Part shown: piece by piece, positions 12,088 to 19,014 of the stretch
Layout: each line of letters opens with the position of its first letter
How positions within the stretch are numbered: position 1 is the stretch's first letter
Origin: a virus
IMG/VR virus record: IMGVR_UViG_3300007542_000005
Coordinates: 1 to 46,242 of that record
Length of the DNA: 46,242 nucleotides
Direction: 5' to 3' (one strand)
Position numbers and translations under genes: made by a program
Notes under the pieces: model-generated
The model's database searches: none
What the model saw: the letters and a program-made list of their open reading frames with translations, nothing else
What the model was told of the DNA's origin: nothing

Positions 12088-13590
12088 CTAGAGCGACGCG
12101 AGCTTGTTTGCCAGCGCGCCTATAGCGGCTGACGTCAACACCACAGCTTCACGATTGTCATCGGCTGCGGCGAGTGTGTGTCCAGACGATACGCCTGGCT
12201 TGATGTACTTGGCAAGTACCTTTGCGCCTTTCTCGTCAAGTTTTCCGAGCGCCTTGAGCTTGGCCTTGGCGACGGCTGGCGTGATTGGTTTGACGACGCG
12301 GCGCTCCTCGAGCGGGACGCCGGCACGGCCGAGGAATTTCTCCGCCTTGTCGTCGTCCTCCCACTTGTCATGGCCTGCCTTCTTGGGCACCAGCTTGTAG
12401 CCGGGGATCTCGCCACCGGCCTCGAGGAACGACTGGGCACCAGCACCGAGCGCCGACAGCAGCGGGCCCAGTGTGTCGGCCAGCTGCAGCCCGACAGCGT
12501 AGGCGTCACCCATGGTCATGGATGAAGGCATCGGCTCACCGGGCAGGATCAGCTCCACCTCTGCAGTCTTGAGATCCTGCAGCGTGAGCGTCGTGTCGCG
12601 CAGCTTGGACAGCTTGCTGGTGATCTCGGCAGCTGCCTCCGCACCGTTCAGGTGCAGCTTGCAGATCTGCTTGCAGTCGGCGAAGCGGCAGTGGCTGCCC
12701 TTGGACATGGGGGCGTCGAGCCCCTTCTCGATCGCCAGGTCGACGGCGTCGATAAGGTCGAGGCGGAAGTCCTCGAGCTCCTGCACCGTCGAGTGGTAGA
12801 TGCTGGGCTCGCCGTCACCGATGCGCGGCTGGCAGATCACCAGATCGACAGGCCACTCAGGATCGTCCTCGAAATAGTCGGGGTGCGTATGCTGGGCACC
12901 GCGGCCGTAGAACGACAGCTGCTCGTTGCCGAAGTCCTGCGGCTCATCGGAGCCCTCGACCGACCGCTTGTAGCTGGCGTAGACCGGCACACCAGCGCCG
13001 AACTTCCAGTCCCAGATCGCCGTGCGCACAGGCGTGCGGATGGTGATGTCGCTGGTGCCGAAGGCGCCGTCGATGCCGGGTAGCTCAACGCGCTGCTCGA
13101 CCAGGATGCGGATCTCTGGATCGGCGAAGCCTGCCGCCTCAGCCTCAGCGAACAGCCCGTCCAGATACTTGTTGAACTCGCGGTAGGCGGGGATGACGGC
13201 ATCGAAGAACCGCTGCTCGCTCAGGTCGTACTGGGCGAAGAGCTCGTCCACTTTCTCGTCAGTCGAGAGCATCATCTGGTCGACGTCGTTGTCGACGAGA
13301 TACGCCATCACTTCATGCAGGCCGGTGCCCTCATCGGCATAGCTGCTGGAGCGGTTGAGGCTGGCGCGGATGCCCGCGGCCTTTTCGGCGAACTCGGCCG
13401 CTTCCGTGTCGTCGGTTGCGGCGGCGGCCATAGCGTCATACTGCGCTGCCTCCGCCTCCACCATGCCACCCAGCTTGCCGAGCATGGCTACACTGGCAGG
13501 GCAGTTGATGACGCGGGCGGACGAGGAGCCGCCGACAATGTCGGAGTGCTGGTCGGGGGTCTTGTCGTGGGTGATCGCTTCAGTGGTCAA
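12088..13590 (-). CDS. DUF2800 family protein (PD-(D/E)XK nuclease-like)
   Basis: 500-residue protein with hallmarks of phage DUF2800, related to Cas4/RecB-type nucleases. It has SSSARVINCPASVAMLGKL near residue 22, the EGTGLHEVMAYL motif near 87, GIDGAFGTSDITI near 173 with the catalytic WDWKFGAGVPVY (Asp and Lys) soon after, NEQLSFYGRGAQ, and a Cys-rich SHCRFADCKQICKLH that may ligate iron-sulphur or zinc. It probably processes DNA ends during recombination-dependent replication or repair. The start is TTG at 13590 with AGAGGA upstream, overlapping the RHH gene by 11 nt. A degenerate copy of the GTAC element lies inside the gene at 12205-12219. Confidence 0.85.
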   Translation of the reverse strand: MTTEAITHDKTPDQHSDIVGGSSSARVINCPASVAMLGKLGGMVEAEAAQYDAMAAAATDDTEAAEFAEKAAGIRASLNRSSSYADEGTGLHEVMAYLVDNDVDQMMLSTDEKVDELFAQYDLSEQRFFDAVIPAYREFNKYLDGLFAEAEAAGFADPEIRILVEQRVELPGIDGAFGTSDITIRTPVRTAIWDWKFGAGVPVYASYKRSVEGSDEPQDFGNEQLSFYGRGAQHTHPDYFEDDPEWPVDLVICQPRIGDGEPSIYHSTVQELEDFRLDLIDAVDLAIEKGLDAPMSKGSHCRFADCKQICKLHLNGAEAAAEITSKLSKLRDTTLTLQDLKTAEVELILPGEPMPSSMTMGDAYAVGLQLADTLGPLLSALGAGAQSFLEAGGEIPGYKLVPKKAGHDKWEDDDKAEKFLGRAGVPLEERRVVKPITPAVAKAKLKALGKLDEKGAKVLAKYIKPGVSSGHTLAAADDNREAVVLTSAAIGALANKLASL

Positions 13591-13864
13591 GGTCGATGTC
13601 CTCTTCTTCAGGGTAGGTGACGGGCGCCTCTTCGCGCAGCACTGCTACGGCAGCGGGAGCGTCGAGGGCCAGCTCAGCCTGGTTGGGGTCAGGTGGGTTG
13701 TCGCCCGGCAGTTTCAGATCTTCCCAGATCAGCCGGGTCAGGAGCTGGGATCGCGTCGAACCGGACAGCGCAGCGGCGTCGTCGAGCCGCTTGCTGGTGT
13801 CGTCGTCGAGGTGAACGGAGCGCTGAACCTTGCGAGAGGTGTTGCGCGTTGAGAGGTCAACCAT
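13580..13864 (-). CDS. Ribbon-helix-helix-type DNA-binding protein
   Basis: 94-residue protein. The N-terminal 55 residues fit the ribbon-helix-helix pattern: a basic strand SRKVQRSVHLDDD, helix TSKRLDDAAALSG, turn and helix STRSQLLTRLIWEDL. The remainder is an acidic Pro/Glu/Asp-rich tail ending EEEDIDLDH. RHH proteins dimerise and bind operators. This gene is the first of its leftward unit and diverges from the VRR-NUC operon with about 39 bp between starts, so it may control both (inference). The ATG at 13864 has a weak AGGGA site. Confidence 0.75.
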   Translation of the reverse strand: MVDLSTRNTSRKVQRSVHLDDDTSKRLDDAAALSGSTRSQLLTRLIWEDLKLPGDNPPDPNQAELALDAPAAVAVLREEAPVTYPEEEDIDLDH

Positions 13865-13904
13865 GCTATAGTCCCTGTTCGAATTGCGTTGAGGGGTTAT
13901 GGCA
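13864..13904. promoter_or_regulatory. Divergent promoter region
   Basis: The short gap between the divergent starts at 13864 (leftward) and 13904 (rightward) holds TGCTATAGT (13864-13872 on the plus strand), an extended -10 pattern for the rightward operon. Its reverse, ACTATAGC, could serve leftwards. No clear -35 is seen for either. The GAGGGG at 13891-13896 is the ribosome site of the VRR-NUC gene. Confidence 0.35.
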
Positions 13905-14206
13905 TGGCGGGACCAGAGGCACAAGTAGAAAAGTATCTCGAAGATACTATTGCAGAACTTGGTGGTACGTGCTTAAAGTTCACGGTGCCCGGTAGACGCG
14001 GGTACATGGACCGGCTGTGCAAGCTGATCCACGGCGACGCCTTCATGGTGGAAGTCAAGCGGCCCAAGGGTGGCGTGCTGGCAGCCCTGCAGGCGGAGAA
14101 GCGAGACGAGCTGCGCGCCCAAGGGTGGCGCGTGTATCAGGTAAAGAACCGAGGAGAGATTGACGATGTCCTACAACAAGAGATTGCACGGCACGGTGCC
14201 GCCTGA
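13904..14206 (+). CDS. VRR-NUC domain nuclease
   Basis: 100-residue nuclease of the VRR-NUC group (PD-(D/E)XK fold). Its features are an N-terminal PEAQVEKYLEDTIAELGG helix, KFTVPGRRGYMDRLCKL with the catalytic Asp, FMVEVKRPKGG with the Glu-x-Lys pair, then LAALQAEKRDELRAQGWRVY with the family's Gln and Gly-x-x-Val elements. It likely cuts branched or flapped DNA intermediates. The ATG at 13904 is preceded by GAGGGGTTATGGC; an upstream TTG was rejected. In phages VRR-NUC genes commonly sit next to SNF2-type helicases, as here. It overlaps the following small gene by 41 nt. Confidence 0.88.
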   Translation: MAGPEAQVEKYLEDTIAELGGTCLKFTVPGRRGYMDRLCKLIHGDAFMVEVKRPKGGVLAALQAEKRDELRAQGWRVYQVKNRGEIDDVLQQEIARHGAA

Positions 14207-14390
14207 TTGGGACGTTAAGGTATACGCCCGCACGCCGCGCGGCGAAGGCGACGACGAGGTAAAGAGCGCGCCTTACCAAGCTGACATACACGCGCGCGCT
14301 ACCGGTTTCCGTGCGCACGGTGTAGCGAGCACCCCCGCGTTGGCCCTCCTTCGCGCCGCCGCGTATTGGGAAGCCCGCTCAGGTGCGTAA
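14166..14390 (+). CDS. Small protein, 74 residues, unknown, between nuclease and helicase
   Basis: The ATG at 14166 has GAGGAGAGATTGACG upstream. The gene overlaps the nuclease gene by 41 nt and the helicase start by 8 nt. The product starts MSYNKRLHGTVPPDWDVKVY and contains ARTPRGEGDDEVKSAPYQAD and a C-terminal Ala-rich helix STPALALLRAAAYWEARSG. No family or motif is recognised. The overlaps and good ribosome site support translation. It could be a partner of the nuclease or helicase. Confidence 0.55.
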   Translation: MSYNKRLHGTVPPDWDVKVYARTPRGEGDDEVKSAPYQADIHARATGFRAHGVASTPALALLRAAAYWEARSGA

Positions 14391-15771
14391 GAAGTCTGAC
14401 CTGCGCGGCGCCCAGCAGCGCACCGCCACACGTTTGTATGAGCACCCTGACACGCAAGCCGTGATCGGCATGGGCGGCGGCAAGACAGCCGCCGCCCTGA
14501 CGGCGTTCGTCGAGCTCAAGGAAGACGGCTACGCGCGGGAGATGTTCGTGCTGGCGCCCAAGCGCGTGGTGCAGCTGGTGTGGCCAGCGGAGCCCAGACT
14601 GTGGGAGCACCTGTGCCACCTCAAGGTGATCCACGTCACGGGCACTGCAGCGCAGCGCCTGGCCCTGCTCAAGAAGCCTGCCGACATCTACTGTATCGGT
14701 GTCGACAACACCCAGTGGTTCGTCGAGTGGATCAAGACCCAGCGCGCCGAGCGCATGGCCAAGGCGGTGCTCTGCATTGACGAGAGCTCGCGCTTCAAGA
14801 ACCCCCGCTCCAAACGCGGCAAAGCCCTGTGGCCAGTGGCAGGACAGTTTCTGTCGCGCTGGCTGCTCACCGGCACGCCGCGCCCGAACGGTTACGAAGA
14901 CCAGTTCATGCCCATGAAGATCATGACCGGCGGCAGACTGTGGGGTAAGAGCTTTGATCAGTGGCGCAAGCGGCACTTCTACTCGACCGACTGGCAGGGT
15001 CACAACTGGGTGGTGCAGCCCGCCAGCGTGCCTGAGCTGGTGACCGATATCAATTCGGTGTCGATCACCATCGCCCTTGAGGACATGCCAGAGCTCCCTT
15101 CGCTGAACGACGGTCCAGAGTTTATCGAGTGGGTAGACATGCCGATCGAGATCAAGCCGGTCTACGACAAGATGAAGCGGCACCTGGTGGCGGAGCTCAA
15201 GAAGAAATCAAAGCTGGTGGCGGCCGCCAACATGGCCGTGGCCAGTGGCAAGCTGGAGCAGATCGCGCAGGGTTTCCTGTATGAGGAGCTGGGCAGCCAC
15301 GAGGCGACGCGCCTGCACGACGCCAAGATGGAGGCGCTGCTCGAGATGATCGAGGCCTCCGGCGGTGAGCCGGTGATGGTGGCGTACACCTTTGTCGAGG
15401 ATCTGGTGCGGCTGCAGGCTGAGTTTCCCAAGCTGCCGTTCTACGGTAGCGGCACTACGGACAAGCAGGCCGTCGCCCATGAGGCAGCGTGGAACGATCG
15501 GCAGATCCCCGTGCTGGCGGTGCACCCTGCATCCGTCGGCCACGGCCTGAACCTGCAACATGGCGGCGCCAATCTGTTCTGGTATGGTATGACATGGTCA
15601 GCCGAGCTATACGACCAGCTGCTCAAACGCATTCACCGGCCGGGGCAAACCCGGCCGTGTTTCTCCCGACCGATCCTGATGCGCGGCACGGTCGACGAGC
15701 TCAAGTACGACAGGGTCAGGAACAAGATTTCTGACCAGGCCGCGTTCCAGCGATTTATCAACGAGGTGTGA
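14383..15771 (+). CDS. SNF2-type DNA helicase/ATPase
   Basis: 462-residue superfamily 2 ATPase of the SNF2 type seen in phages. Motif I is IGMGGGKTAAAL near residues 27-38, motif Ia VLAPKRVVQLVW, and motif II IDESSRFKN near 131 (DESS box). Motif III is LLTGTPRPNGYED. The C-terminal RecA-like domain has SVGHGLNLQHGGANLFWYG and QLLKRIHRPGQTRP (motif VI, arginine finger) near 415. It probably remodels or migrates DNA branches with the neighbouring VRR-NUC nuclease. It starts with GTG at 14383, overlapping the upstream gene. All core motifs are present and the length is typical. Confidence 0.92.
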   Translation: MRKKSDLRGAQQRTATRLYEHPDTQAVIGMGGGKTAAALTAFVELKEDGYAREMFVLAPKRVVQLVWPAEPRLWEHLCHLKVIHVTGTAAQRLALLKKPADIYCIGVDNTQWFVEWIKTQRAERMAKAVLCIDESSRFKNPRSKRGKALWPVAGQFLSRWLLTGTPRPNGYEDQFMPMKIMTGGRLWGKSFDQWRKRHFYSTDWQGHNWVVQPASVPELVTDINSVSITIALEDMPELPSLNDGPEFIEWVDMPIEIKPVYDKMKRHLVAELKKKSKLVAAANMAVASGKLEQIAQGFLYEELGSHEATRLHDAKMEALLEMIEASGGEPVMVAYTFVEDLVRLQAEFPKLPFYGSGTTDKQAVAHEAAWNDRQIPVLAVHPASVGHGLNLQHGGANLFWYGMTWSAELYDQLLKRIHRPGQTRPCFSRPILMRGTVDELKYDRVRNKISDQAAFQRFINEV

Positions 15772-15773
15772 CT

Positions 15774-16001
15774 ATGAGGTTTTCCGCAATGATCGGCGCC
15801 ATGGTGTCGGCGTCTATGGGTGCCATTGCCCACGCCATGCCAGTGTCCAAGGGCGGCCTGTTCGGTCAGGACGGCTTCGGCCCCCTGAGCGCGACGGGGC
15901 CGCGACCCCCGCGCATGCAGGCGGTTCTCGGTGCGGCGCGCTCGCCCGGTGGCCGCGCCCACAAGCGGTGGAAGACACGTCGCGCGTCGGGGAGGGCTTG
16001 A
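15774..16001 (+). CDS. Small protein with hydrophobic N-terminus, 75 residues
   Basis: The ATG at 15774 follows GAGGTGTGACT, right after the helicase stop. The first 23 residues (MRFSAMIGAMVSASMGAIAH) are hydrophobic with small residues, like a signal sequence or a weak membrane segment. The rest is Gly-, Pro- and Arg-rich and ends strongly basic (RAHKRWKTRRASGRA). The basic tail could bind nucleic acid or membrane phosphates. No family is recognised. Only three bases separate it from the next gene, so it is part of the rightward operon. Confidence 0.55.
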   Translation: MRFSAMIGAMVSASMGAIAHAMPVSKGGLFGQDGFGPLSATGPRPPRMQAVLGAARSPGGRAHKRWKTRRASGRA

Positions 16002-16004
16002 GTA

Positions 16005-16520
16005 ATGGCTAAGGCAGCAGACGGAAAGCCGACCCCTAGCGACATCTGCCCGGGGTGCGGTGTGAAATTCAGCGGCGGCGTGGTGCACGATCCAGACTGC
16101 ACGTGGGCGAGCGGCGAGCTGTCGGTAGGCGACATGGCGCGGCTAACCGCCGCCGCGTCAGAGATACGCGGCGCGCGCGAGCGGGATGGCGAGGAGCTGC
16201 AGAAACAGCTCGACGCAGCAGGGCAGGGCGAAGCCCCCTACAACGCTGTGGCGGCTGCGCTGGGTGATCCGGTTGCGCTGACGCAGGAGCGCGGCAAGAG
16301 CCACGGCGACTGGATGCACCAAGCTGCCGTCGGTGTCGGCCTCGATCAGGTGCTGCAAGCGGGGCAGAGCTACGCAGGCATGCGCCCGTACCAGCGCAAG
16401 GCTGTCGACATGATCGCGGTGAAGCTGAGCCGCATCGTGGCAGGCGACGCCAGCTTCGACGACCATTGGGATGACATCGCCGGCTACGCCCACCTTGGCA
16501 AAGGTGGGCACACGGCGTAG
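16005..16520 (+). CDS. DUF6378 domain phage protein with N-terminal Cys motif
   Basis: 171 residues. The N-terminus carries CPGCGVKFSGGVVHDPDC, a Cys-x2-Cys...His...Cys arrangement suggestive of zinc. A helical linker follows. The C-terminal part (about 90-168) matches the DUF6378-type pattern common in phages: ERGKSHGDWMHQA, then RPYQRKAVDMIAVKLSRIVAGD and DDHWDDIAGYAHL. DUF6378 proteins are often near nucleotide metabolism or replication genes, but their role is unknown to me. It is the last gene of the rightward operon and is followed by a structured 200-bp gap. Confidence 0.8.
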   Translation: MAKAADGKPTPSDICPGCGVKFSGGVVHDPDCTWASGELSVGDMARLTAAASEIRGARERDGEELQKQLDAAGQGEAPYNAVAAALGDPVALTQERGKSHGDWMHQAAVGVGLDQVLQAGQSYAGMRPYQRKAVDMIAVKLSRIVAGDASFDDHWDDIAGYAHLGKGGHTA

Positions 16521-16724
16521 TGTGCTGCACCGGCCAGCGTGCTGGCTGGTCTTTAACTCGGTAGGGACCGCGACTTACACCCTGTCGATGCGAGGTTGCT
16601 GGGCGTGACGAAGAGACCCTGGCCATAACCCAAGACCGCCCCGGTGCATGAACTGTTGCACAAGCCGGGCGCGGCAAGCGAAGGGCCTTCGGATGGCAGG
16701 AGCCGCCGACAGGCCCTTCGTGTT
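16521..16724 (+). ncRNA. Candidate structured RNA between convergent operons
   Basis: No coding frame is supported here. In order on the plus strand the region holds a hairpin at 16530-16551 (ACCGGCCAGC / GCTGGCTGGT) and a possible GCGAC/GTCG stem near 16570-16592. A hairpin near 16639-16668 follows, in which CCCGG-TGCA pairs with TGCA-CAAG-CCGGG around TGAACTGT. The last is a long stem, 16679-16688 with 16711-16720, followed by TGTTTT. This many stems in 200 nt exceeds what a simple terminator needs. It could be a phage small RNA ending at its own terminator, or a long 3' leader of the rightward operon. Confidence 0.35.
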
Positions 16725-16726
16725 TT
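16679..16726 (+). terminator. Terminator of the rightward helicase operon or of the candidate RNA
   Basis: CGAAGGGCCT (16679-16688) pairs with AGGCCCTTCG (16711-16720) across a 22-nt loop and is followed by TGTTTT. The T-run overlaps the TAA stop of the convergent late gene (16725-16727), so the two operons meet tail to tail here. Confidence 0.65.
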
Positions 16727-17147
16727 AAGGGTAGATAATGCTGCGCGTCATCCACAGCGGCCAGCAGCGCGAGAAGACTTCGGCAAACGTGGCCGCGGCC
16801 ATCGTCTCTGGTGTGACGTCAATGACGTAGAAGCTGGAGAGCTGGTCGCCCAGCGGTCGCGACGGCGCCGGCGCCGCGTTCTCTGATACGATCGGCACCT
16901 GGTTGAACAGCCCCCGCGGATCCCCGTTGTACCACGCGTAGCCCGCAGGCTCGCACAGCCGCAGCTTGGTGAAGCGGAACTGCACGCGCGATCGGCCACC
17001 CGGAAGCGGCTCGATCGAGTGCACGGTAAACCGTGAGTAGGCCGGGTAGAGATTTGTCTCGAGCACGGGGCCCCAGATGGACAGCGCGGCCGTTGCGATC
17101 AACCCGACCATGACGGCGAACACGACGGACTTAAGCCGGTCAAACAT
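16725..17147 (-). CDS. Membrane-anchored protein of the lysis cluster, 140 residues
   Basis: Last gene of the late unit. Residues 1-28 (MFDRLKSVVFAVMVGLIATA) form a signal anchor with basic residues before the hydrophobic run. About 110 residues follow, predicted outside the cytoplasm, with a strand-rich SRFTVHSIEPLPGGRSRVQF and a conserved-looking KLRLCEPAGYAWYNGDPRG containing Cys and Trp, and a second Cys near the end (SRCWPLW). Similar membrane-anchored proteins sit beside lysis genes in other phages, but the function is not known to me. It overlaps the holin-like gene by 8 nt and has GGGGGG as its ribosome site. Confidence 0.6.
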   Translation of the reverse strand: MFDRLKSVVFAVMVGLIATAALSIWGPVLETNLYPAYSRFTVHSIEPLPGGRSRVQFRFTKLRLCEPAGYAWYNGDPRGLFNQVPIVSENAAPAPSRPLGDQLSSFYVIDVTPETMAAATFAEVFSRCWPLWMTRSIIYP

Positions 17148-17526
17148 TCAGGCCCCCCTTGATCAGGAGAAAGATGATGCCGGAGAACCCAGTCACAACG
17201 GCACCAGCGATGAGCCAGAACATGCGGTTGGCGCCGTTCTTTATCTCGGTGACGTCTTCCTTTACACTGACCAGGTTCAGGTTCTGCAGCGCGGTGACGG
17301 CCTCGAGCACGGCGGATATGCTTTTCTGCATGGACTTCTCCCGCTCGACCTGACCTGCGCGGTACTCTCGGCTGTCCTGGTGCGCGTTCTCCAGCGCGTC
17401 GAGCCGCCTGTCTGTCTTCGCCGCCTTCTGCACTAGGTGCGTGTGCGTGTTCGACAGATCCGTATGGTTTCGCTCGACAGTGTCTAGGCGGCGGATAACA
17501 GCTTGCATGGCTTCAACGTCCGACAT
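17140..17526 (-). CDS. Holin-like XhlA-type coiled-coil membrane protein
   Basis: 128 residues. The first 95 are charged and heptad-like (MQAVIRRLDTVERNHTDLSN, LDALENAHQDSREYR, EREKSMQKSISAVLEAVTAL). VKEDVTEIKNGANRMFWLIA and a single membrane helix (GAVVTGFSGIIFLLIKGG, about 104-122) follow, then a short tail. This order of cytoplasmic coiled coil then C-terminal membrane helix is that of XhlA-type hemolysin/holin accessory proteins, which help endolysin reach the wall. Position in the lysis cluster supports it. Canonical holins have more membrane helices, so it may be an accessory, not the pore itself. Confidence 0.6.
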   Translation of the reverse strand: MSDVEAMQAVIRRLDTVERNHTDLSNTHTHLVQKAAKTDRRLDALENAHQDSREYRAGQVEREKSMQKSISAVLEAVTALQNLNLVSVKEDVTEIKNGANRMFWLIAGAVVTGFSGIIFLLIKGGLNV

Positions 17527-17538
17527 CGGAACTCCGCG

Positions 17539-17730
17539 CTAAGGCTTGCGCCAGCCACAGACGGTGGCGCCGCTGCGGTTGAGGACCAGAAGCTGGTCTT
17601 TCTCCGAGGGGGTCCACCGGTCTACGGCACCTGCGTCAGTGATAAAGGGCCCTACCGTGCACAGCGAACCGGTGGATTGGCAACCTGTCAGAAGAACTAC
17701 GAGCGCGACGGCGACTAGCGCTTTGACCAT
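17539..17730 (-). CDS. Lysis lipoprotein (outer-membrane spanin-like, Rz1 position)
   Basis: 63 residues. The N-terminus MVKALVAVALVVLLTGC is a lipoprotein signal with a lipobox (LLTGC), so the mature protein would be anchored by a lipidated Cys17. The mature part contains TVGPFITDAG, a WTPSEKDQLLVLN segment and a final VCGWRKP, a pattern shared by small lipoproteins in phage lysis cassettes. Start and upstream stop overlap by 16 nt with the inner-membrane partner gene, as in Rz/Rz1 pairs. It probably works with that protein to disrupt the outer membrane. Confidence 0.7.
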   Translation of the reverse strand: MVKALVAVALVVLLTGCQSTGSLCTVGPFITDAGAVDRWTPSEKDQLLVLNRSGATVCGWRKP

Positions 17731-18014
17731 GTATCGAACTCCTTGTCGCGTTCGTCGGCAGGCAACCCTGCGACGTCTGTCTTGTTAGCAGCGATCACAT
17801 CACGGGCGTGGTCGTCAGCGGCTTTCTGTTTGCGCGCCTCCGCCTCCTGCCCGCTGCGGAACGTGAAGCTCTGCAGCGCGACGAACAGACCGACGGCGAG
17901 GATGCCGAAGCCCCACTTCCAGTCGCCTTTGAACAGCCCGACGACGGCCGTGGCTGCCACCAGTGCGAGCCCCGCCCAGAACCACCAAGGAATGAAACCG
18001 AGCAGGAAGCTCAT
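17715..18014 (-). CDS. Inner-membrane spanin-like protein
   Basis: 99 residues. Two close hydrophobic segments (IPWWFWAGLALVAATAVVGL and WGFGILAVGLFVALQSF, within residues 8-50) precede a charged helical region (GQEAEARKQKAADDHARDVI) that would extend into the periplasm. Classic Rz has one membrane helix; two here are unusual but known in variants. The overlap with the lipoprotein gene supports a spanin pair. The ATG at 18014 follows GGAGAGTAGC, which includes the endolysin stop. An alternative reading is a holin, since it has two membrane helices. Confidence 0.55.
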   Translation of the reverse strand: MSFLLGFIPWWFWAGLALVAATAVVGLFKGDWKWGFGILAVGLFVALQSFTFRSGQEAEARKQKAADDHARDVIAANKTDVAGLPADERDKEFDTWSKR

Positions 18015-18015
18015 G

Positions 18016-18966
18016 CTACTCTCCGAAGCTCTTGATGATGGAGCGGACGCGGGCTGCGATCAGCTCGCCCTTCCACAACATAACGACCACGGCGGCGATA
18101 CCGATCCCCAGAAGGATCAGCTTGCCAGTCTGGTCGAAGCCGCCGAACATGCCGGCAGCTGGCGAGACGGCAGCCACGATGGCGGACACACGGACCATGG
18201 CAGACTTGTCGGCGCCCTGCGGCGCCACCGGCACGACGGCCTCGATCGGTGCCGCCTTGACTTCTGTGTTCTTCTTGGATGCGGCGGCGAGCATCATGTG
18301 CAGAGAGCTGCGCGTGAGAGGGCCGTCGTCGCCGTCGATCTCACCCTTGTAGAAGCCCTGCTGCTTGGCATCTGTCTGGAAGCCGCGGATCTCGTTGGGC
18401 GGGTAGCCGAGCAGCACTAGCGAGCAGCGGGTGTACCAGCGCAGCCTATCGGCGTAGCCGTTCAGGCCGCCATTGATGCGCTTGGTGATCGCCTCGATGT
18501 TGTTGCTGTCAGCCAGCTTGTTGAGGTTGCGCGTCGACCAGTACCAGATCGGCACGAGGCCTTCCCACGGGTCGGTGTTGACGAGCTCTGGCTGCGCCAC
18601 GAAGTCGGGGTTGTCGAAGCCCTGTGCGCGGCACCAGTCAGTGAACTGCTGGTAGTTGGATTTACCGGTCAGCTGCAGCGCAGTGCGGCCAGCGTACAGC
18701 TTGCCGTCGCCGTCTGCCTCTGGCGTGTTGCCGAGATCGGTGCGGGTGTCGTAGCGCTTCTGCGCCGCCGTCGGGCCCCACACCTCGCGGTCGTAGTGAA
18801 AGCCCATGCTCTCGTGGCCGAGCTGCGGCAGATACTGCGCCAGACGGTGCGGCTGCGCCAGGCCTGCGGACGCGCCGAAGGCGTCTAGCCCCGCGACGAT
18901 GGACCGCATGTTGGCGTTGACCGGTTTACCGGCTATGAGGGAGAGCATGCTTGCAGTGATGCGCAT
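18016..18966 (-). CDS. Endolysin, GH19-type muramidase with C-terminal membrane segment
   Basis: 316-residue lytic enzyme. The N-terminal domain (about 1-195) resembles phage glycoside hydrolase family 19 enzymes: catalytic-type Glu in LGHESMGFHYDREVWGP (E52, E61), then KLYAGRTALQLTGKSNYQQF and RINGGLNGYADRLRWY. A peptidoglycan-binding-like repeat follows (IRGFQTDAKQQGFYKGEIDG, about 205-235). The C-terminus is unusual, with a moderately hydrophobic AIVAAVSPAAGMFGGF and a clear membrane helix LILLGIGIAAVVVMLW near residues 282-300. It may be membrane-tethered until lysis. The ATG at 18966 follows AAGGAAACGCTG; an earlier in-frame start lacks a site. Confidence 0.85.
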   Translation of the reverse strand: MRITASMLSLIAGKPVNANMRSIVAGLDAFGASAGLAQPHRLAQYLPQLGHESMGFHYDREVWGPTAAQKRYDTRTDLGNTPEADGDGKLYAGRTALQLTGKSNYQQFTDWCRAQGFDNPDFVAQPELVNTDPWEGLVPIWYWSTRNLNKLADSNNIEAITKRINGGLNGYADRLRWYTRCSLVLLGYPPNEIRGFQTDAKQQGFYKGEIDGDDGPLTRSSLHMMLAAASKKNTEVKAAPIEAVVPVAPQGADKSAMVRVSAIVAAVSPAAGMFGGFDQTGKLILLGIGIAAVVVMLWKGELIAARVRSIIKSFGE

Positions 18967-19014
18967 CAGCGTTTCCTTGATGTCCGACCGGCACACATGG
19001 CGCCGGCCATAAAA

